This document shows positions 60,744 through 64,000 of a stretch of 64,000 nt of DNA, in pieces (positions within the stretch are counted from its first letter, which is position 1; each line of letters starts with the position of its first letter). The stretch covers positions 806,001 to 870,000 of the forward strand of contig NW_026970820.1 in the NCBI RefSeq assembly GCF_963678635.1, read 5' to 3'. The notes beneath the pieces were generated by a model. That model did not search any database. It saw only the letters and a list, made by a program, of their open reading frames with translations, and was not told the DNA's origin. Made by a program: the position numbers and the translations under genes. Source of the DNA: Symsagittifera roscoffensis (taxonomy: Eukaryota > Xenacoelomorpha > Acoela > Convolutidae).

Positions 60744-63045
60744 AGGAAATTGTTTCGCCCCACCCACCCGACCAATATCATTTACCCACCCACCTGATCA
60801 GTCAGGCCACGACTACCATTTTTCGATTTGATCGAGTAACGAAAAGCTGTTTGTGATTCTCCATCACCTTAAAAATGAAGGAGCAGGTTTTTACTTAGCC
60901 AACTATCCTTTTGGGGGTAAAAAGGGTTTGATTTTTGATGCGTCTTTGCCCGAAAACCTCATCAAAAAGAATAATTTACCCGGCTTTTCTAGTATTTGCT
61001 GACCACATTTTCGATCTGTCTCTGGCCACGACGTCGTTTAGTTAATGTTCTTCCCCGACATTTTTTTCTATAATCGTATATTTTTACGAATAAAAGAGAT
61101 TGCCAATACATCAGCGCTGTCCAAAACAGATTAGGAAATTGAACAACTTTAGTTATTTTTTTTTTTTGATCGTCGTAACGGATGCTCCCCACATGGGACC
61201 ACAGGGGTCCCAGGGAGCATCCCAAAAGGATTAAAGCAAAAGTTCAACAATTATTTACCCGACAATTTGGGTCACTCTTGCGGTTCAACAATCTGTATTT
61301 TTTAAAAATGATTCCAAGAACAGTTCAGGGCTGCATGCAAAAAATAAGAACATTCTCACGCATCGGAATTAGGAAATTACTAATTATTTTTTTTAAATTC
61401 TCATTATTTGTAGTAGCTTTATAAGATCCAAAATGAAAAACTAAAAAATCAACAATTTTTAACTATTTTTGAAATTCAAACATTCTGTATCTACTAAATC
61501 GACAATGGCAAGCTCAAATACACCATCAAAAATCATTTTTTTTTTCACTTTTAAAAACTTAAATTTTTTTGAGAAAAAAAAAGTTGAGTCAGAAACGGGA
61601 AAAATCATATTTTTTCAAAATGTCAAAAAAATTGTTCCATTTAAACTTATTCAGTAGGCCATACGTTGGGAACCTGTTCAGAATGTTTTACATAATCAAT
61701 GCAGCAAAATTTACCCATTTTGAGAAAAGTGCAAAAAACGCCTTTTTGGTTAACTGAAAAAAGTGGAAAAAAGGGGAAAAGGGGTCTTCAAAATGAAACC
61801 ATCCAAAAGTGGCATTAACTAACTGCCATTATTTTGTGAATTCAGACCCGCATGCAAAAATTTACGAAAATCCTACGTGAAGTTTTTCAGAACAGATTAG
61901 TTTCTCCGGATTTTTGGTAGTACTGATTTCTTTACTGTACTTATAATTAAAGTCAAATCAAAAAGTCGTAAAAACTACAATTTTTAATCAATTTTGACAA
62001 ATAAATGATCAAAACCCACTAAATTGGCTATGGCAAGTCCGAATCTACCATCAGAAACCATTTTTTCCCATTTCTGAAAATTTTCATTTTTTAAAAAATA
62101 AATGTTGAGTCACAAACGGGAAAAATCATATTTTTTCAAAAAGTCAAAAATAATTCCTCCATTTAAACTAAATCATCAGGCCACACGTTAGGAACCTGTT
62201 CAGAATGGTTTCCATGATCAAAGCAGCAAAAGTCACCCATTTTGAGAAAAGTCGAAAAAACACCTTTTTAGTTAACTCAAAAAAGTGGAAAAAGTGGGGA
62301 AAGGGGTCTTCAAAATGAAACCATCCAAAAGTGGCATTAACAAACTGCCATTATTTTCTAATTTCAGACCTGCATGCAAAAAATTACGAAAATCCTACCT
62401 GAAGTTTTTGAGAACAGATTAGTTTCTCGGGAATTTTGGTAGTACTATTTTTATTACTATAATTATAATTAAAGTCAAAACTAAAAGTCGTAAAAACTAC
62501 AATTTTTAATCAATTTTGACAAATAAATGGTCAAAACCCACTAAATTGGCTATGGCAAGTTCGAATATACCATCAGAAACCATTTTTTCCCATTTTTGAA
62601 AATTTTCATTTTTTTGAAAATAAATGTTGAGTCACAAAAGGGAAAAATCAAATTTTTTCAAAAAGTCAAAAAAAACTGTTCCAATTAAACTTATTCCTTA
62701 GGCCAAACGTTGGGAACCTGTTCAGAATGGTTTTCATGATCATAGCAGCAAAATTTACCCATTTTGAGAAAAGTCGAAAAAACACCTTTTTAGTTAACTC
62801 GAAAAAGTGGAAAAAGTGGGAAAAAGGGTCTTCAAAATGAAACCATCCAAAAGTGGCATTAACAAACTGCCATTATTTTCCAAATTCAGACCCGCATGCA
62901 AAAAATTAGGAAATTCTGACGTGCGGTTTAGCAGAACTTGATAGTTTCCTGGCATTAGTAACAACGTAAAAAATTTTTTGCCTTTTGACCGGAAGGGGCC
63001 CCTACCCCTTCCTAATCGCTTTTTGTGCTACACGCGACTATCTAG
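60744..63045 (+). mobile_element. Unit 28: family B; near-identical to unit 25
   Basis: Complete, 2302 bp. Leader AGGAAATTG then TTTCGCCCC. Compound hairpin 61180-61222, terminal hairpin 62991-63012; the 3' end reads CGACTATCTAG, a single change from CGACCATCTAG. Flanked by A and C, whereas its twin is flanked by C and B. Confidence 0.9.
61333..62899 (+). repeat. Three ~520-bp subrepeats in unit 28
   Basis: GCATGC at 61333, 61850, 62372 and 62894; spacing identical to unit 25. Confidence 0.82.
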
Positions 63046-64000
63046 CCGGTCAGGTCTGCGTCCCACCCGCCCTCCGTGACTAATCTTGCTTCCGAGAAAA
63101 GTTTTTTGCTTCACCTTTACCCCATCTCAGGTTAGTTACTCTTGAAAAAAGTCCTACTTGAAACGTTCGCATTCACTTTGCCCCCTACGGGCGCAATGGT
63201 GAAGCCCATTTTTTCTTCTCACTGAACTTCTTCTCCGAACAGTTCACATAAAACATTACTATGGTTTTATCTAAAATTTGCCGTGTCCAGCTGCGACTCC
63301 GACTTTTTTCACGTCACTGGTGTTCCAACAACAGGACCACATGAGATTCCCATTCAGATACTGTCTCAATTTTGAAAATACTGATTTGATTTTTTTTGCC
63401 GTTTTTCGTAAAATAAACTAATTACTTCATTCGAATTTAAAAAAATACCGAAAAACACTTAAAGATAGCAAGACATTATTGTGACTGTCGTCTATATCTG
63501 TTCTCTTTGTTGGAGGTCAATGATGCTCCCTAAGTGGGACCACAAGGGTCCCAGGGAGCATCAATAAAGGCTTTGGATAGTATGCCATTTTTGATTAAGA
63601 CAAAATCTTTGGCCAATTGTGTTTTTTTTCACAGTCCCTTATCCACTGCAAATGTAAAGACTAATTTTTGTTTGAAGTTTTAAAAAATAATAATAACCTT
63701 TTCATTTGTGATGACTCGTATCACTCATAAATCAATGGAAGACTCTGACTAACCTTCTCAAGCATGAAAATACATAAAAAAAAAGATTCTAGTTATTTCA
63801 GACTGCTTTTTTTGTTAAATTTCAGATAGATTTTGAAAACTCTTTCTTCAAATTGTATGTCTGCCGAAAAAGAACAAAAATTACAAACTGAAACGATTTT
63901 GGTTAAATTAAGGCTCTTCACCCACCAAACTCGAAATTGCGAAGCTGAAACGAACAATCGACAGCCCATTTTATAAGTTTTTTTTTTTTTTTTTAAAACA
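63046..64000 (+). mobile_element. Unit 29: family C, 5' part only (CCGG leader)
   Basis: Cut by the right window edge after 955 bp. It starts CCGG then TCAGGTCTGCG. Small hairpin 63178-63196, compound hairpin 63521-63563. A T-run of about 16 lies at the extreme end of the window. Confidence 0.85.

Larger units (their letters stand above)
1..64000 (+). repeat. Gapless head-to-tail array of 30 modular non-coding units (families A, B, C, D)
   Basis: Seen directly: 29 junctions, each a unit 3' end of the form CCANCTAG followed at once by the 5' end of another unit, with no intervening unique DNA. All units point the same way. Unit lengths are tight within a family (A 2186-2220, B 2289-2315, C 2462-2475, D 1602 and 1618). 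No unit contains a convincing gene; the longest open frame is 175 codons and is not kept in sister copies. Known families: Helitron-like elements end in CTRR after a hairpin and can form tandem arrays. Inference: non-autonomous rolling-circle-type elements, or an undescribed class of cassette with the same end logic. Confidence 0.9.

Noticed and set aside
1..64000. Integron-like cassette array with attC sites
   Set aside because: The modular logic is similar, but there are no cassette genes, no integrase-type core site at the junctions and no bacterial sequence texture.
1..64000. CRISPR array
   Set aside because: The repeats are kilobases long with no short repeat/spacer structure.

Overview
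The window holds no recognisable protein-coding gene, rRNA or tRNA. From end to end it is a gapless, head-to-tail array of 30 non-coding units, all in the same orientation: 28 complete, one cut by each window edge. They fall into four families: A (about 2.2 kb; 18 complete copies plus the left partial), B (about 2.3 kb, 5 copies), C (about 2.47 kb, 3 copies plus the right partial) and D (about 1.6 kb, 2 diverged copies). Every unit ends with the same kind of 3' terminus: a G/C hairpin built on GGGG...CCTACCCC, then 33-38 nt, then a CGCG..CCANCTAG consensus. The next unit starts directly after CTAG. I could place all 29 junctions to the base.

The sequence is strongly A+T-rich with long A and T runs, no dense ORFs and no ribosome-binding-site texture. 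That points to eukaryotic heterochromatin or transposon-derived DNA. The TTTTGAAAATTT texture and TTTTCAG motifs recall Caenorhabditis-like nematodes, but this is a weak inference. A fixed 3' CTAG preceded by a hairpin, a TC within a few bases of the 5' end in families A and C, no terminal inverted repeats, no target-site duplication and tandem head-to-tail insertion are all features known for non-autonomous Helitron-like (rolling-circle) elements. The 33-38 nt between hairpin and CTAG is longer than in classical Helitrons, and no Rep/helicase gene is present, so the assignment stays provisional.

Layout: 1-18807 is nine A units (0-8); 18808-21122 one B; 21123-23330 A; 23331-24932 D; 24933-42616 eight A; 42617-44234 D; 44235-63045 a mostly B/C domain in the order C,B,C,C,B,B,A,B; 63046-64000 the start of another C. 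B and C bodies are made of nested repeats of about 520 bp, each phased by a GCATGC motif.

The families share an architecture more than a sequence: a short G/C-rich 5' end; a small hairpin at about +78 to +134 (in A, C and D a CCC-TNC-GGG stem-loop, in B a TTT-CG stem); a large compound hairpin at about +430 to +480 in A, B and C and about +300 in D; an A/T-rich body; a GCATGC motif about 150 nt from the end; and the terminal hairpin plus CTAG. Near-identical single units in different neighbour contexts (units 25/28 and 10/13) show that the unit itself is what moves or is copied. Reassorted 5' and 3' end types among A units show exchange between copies.
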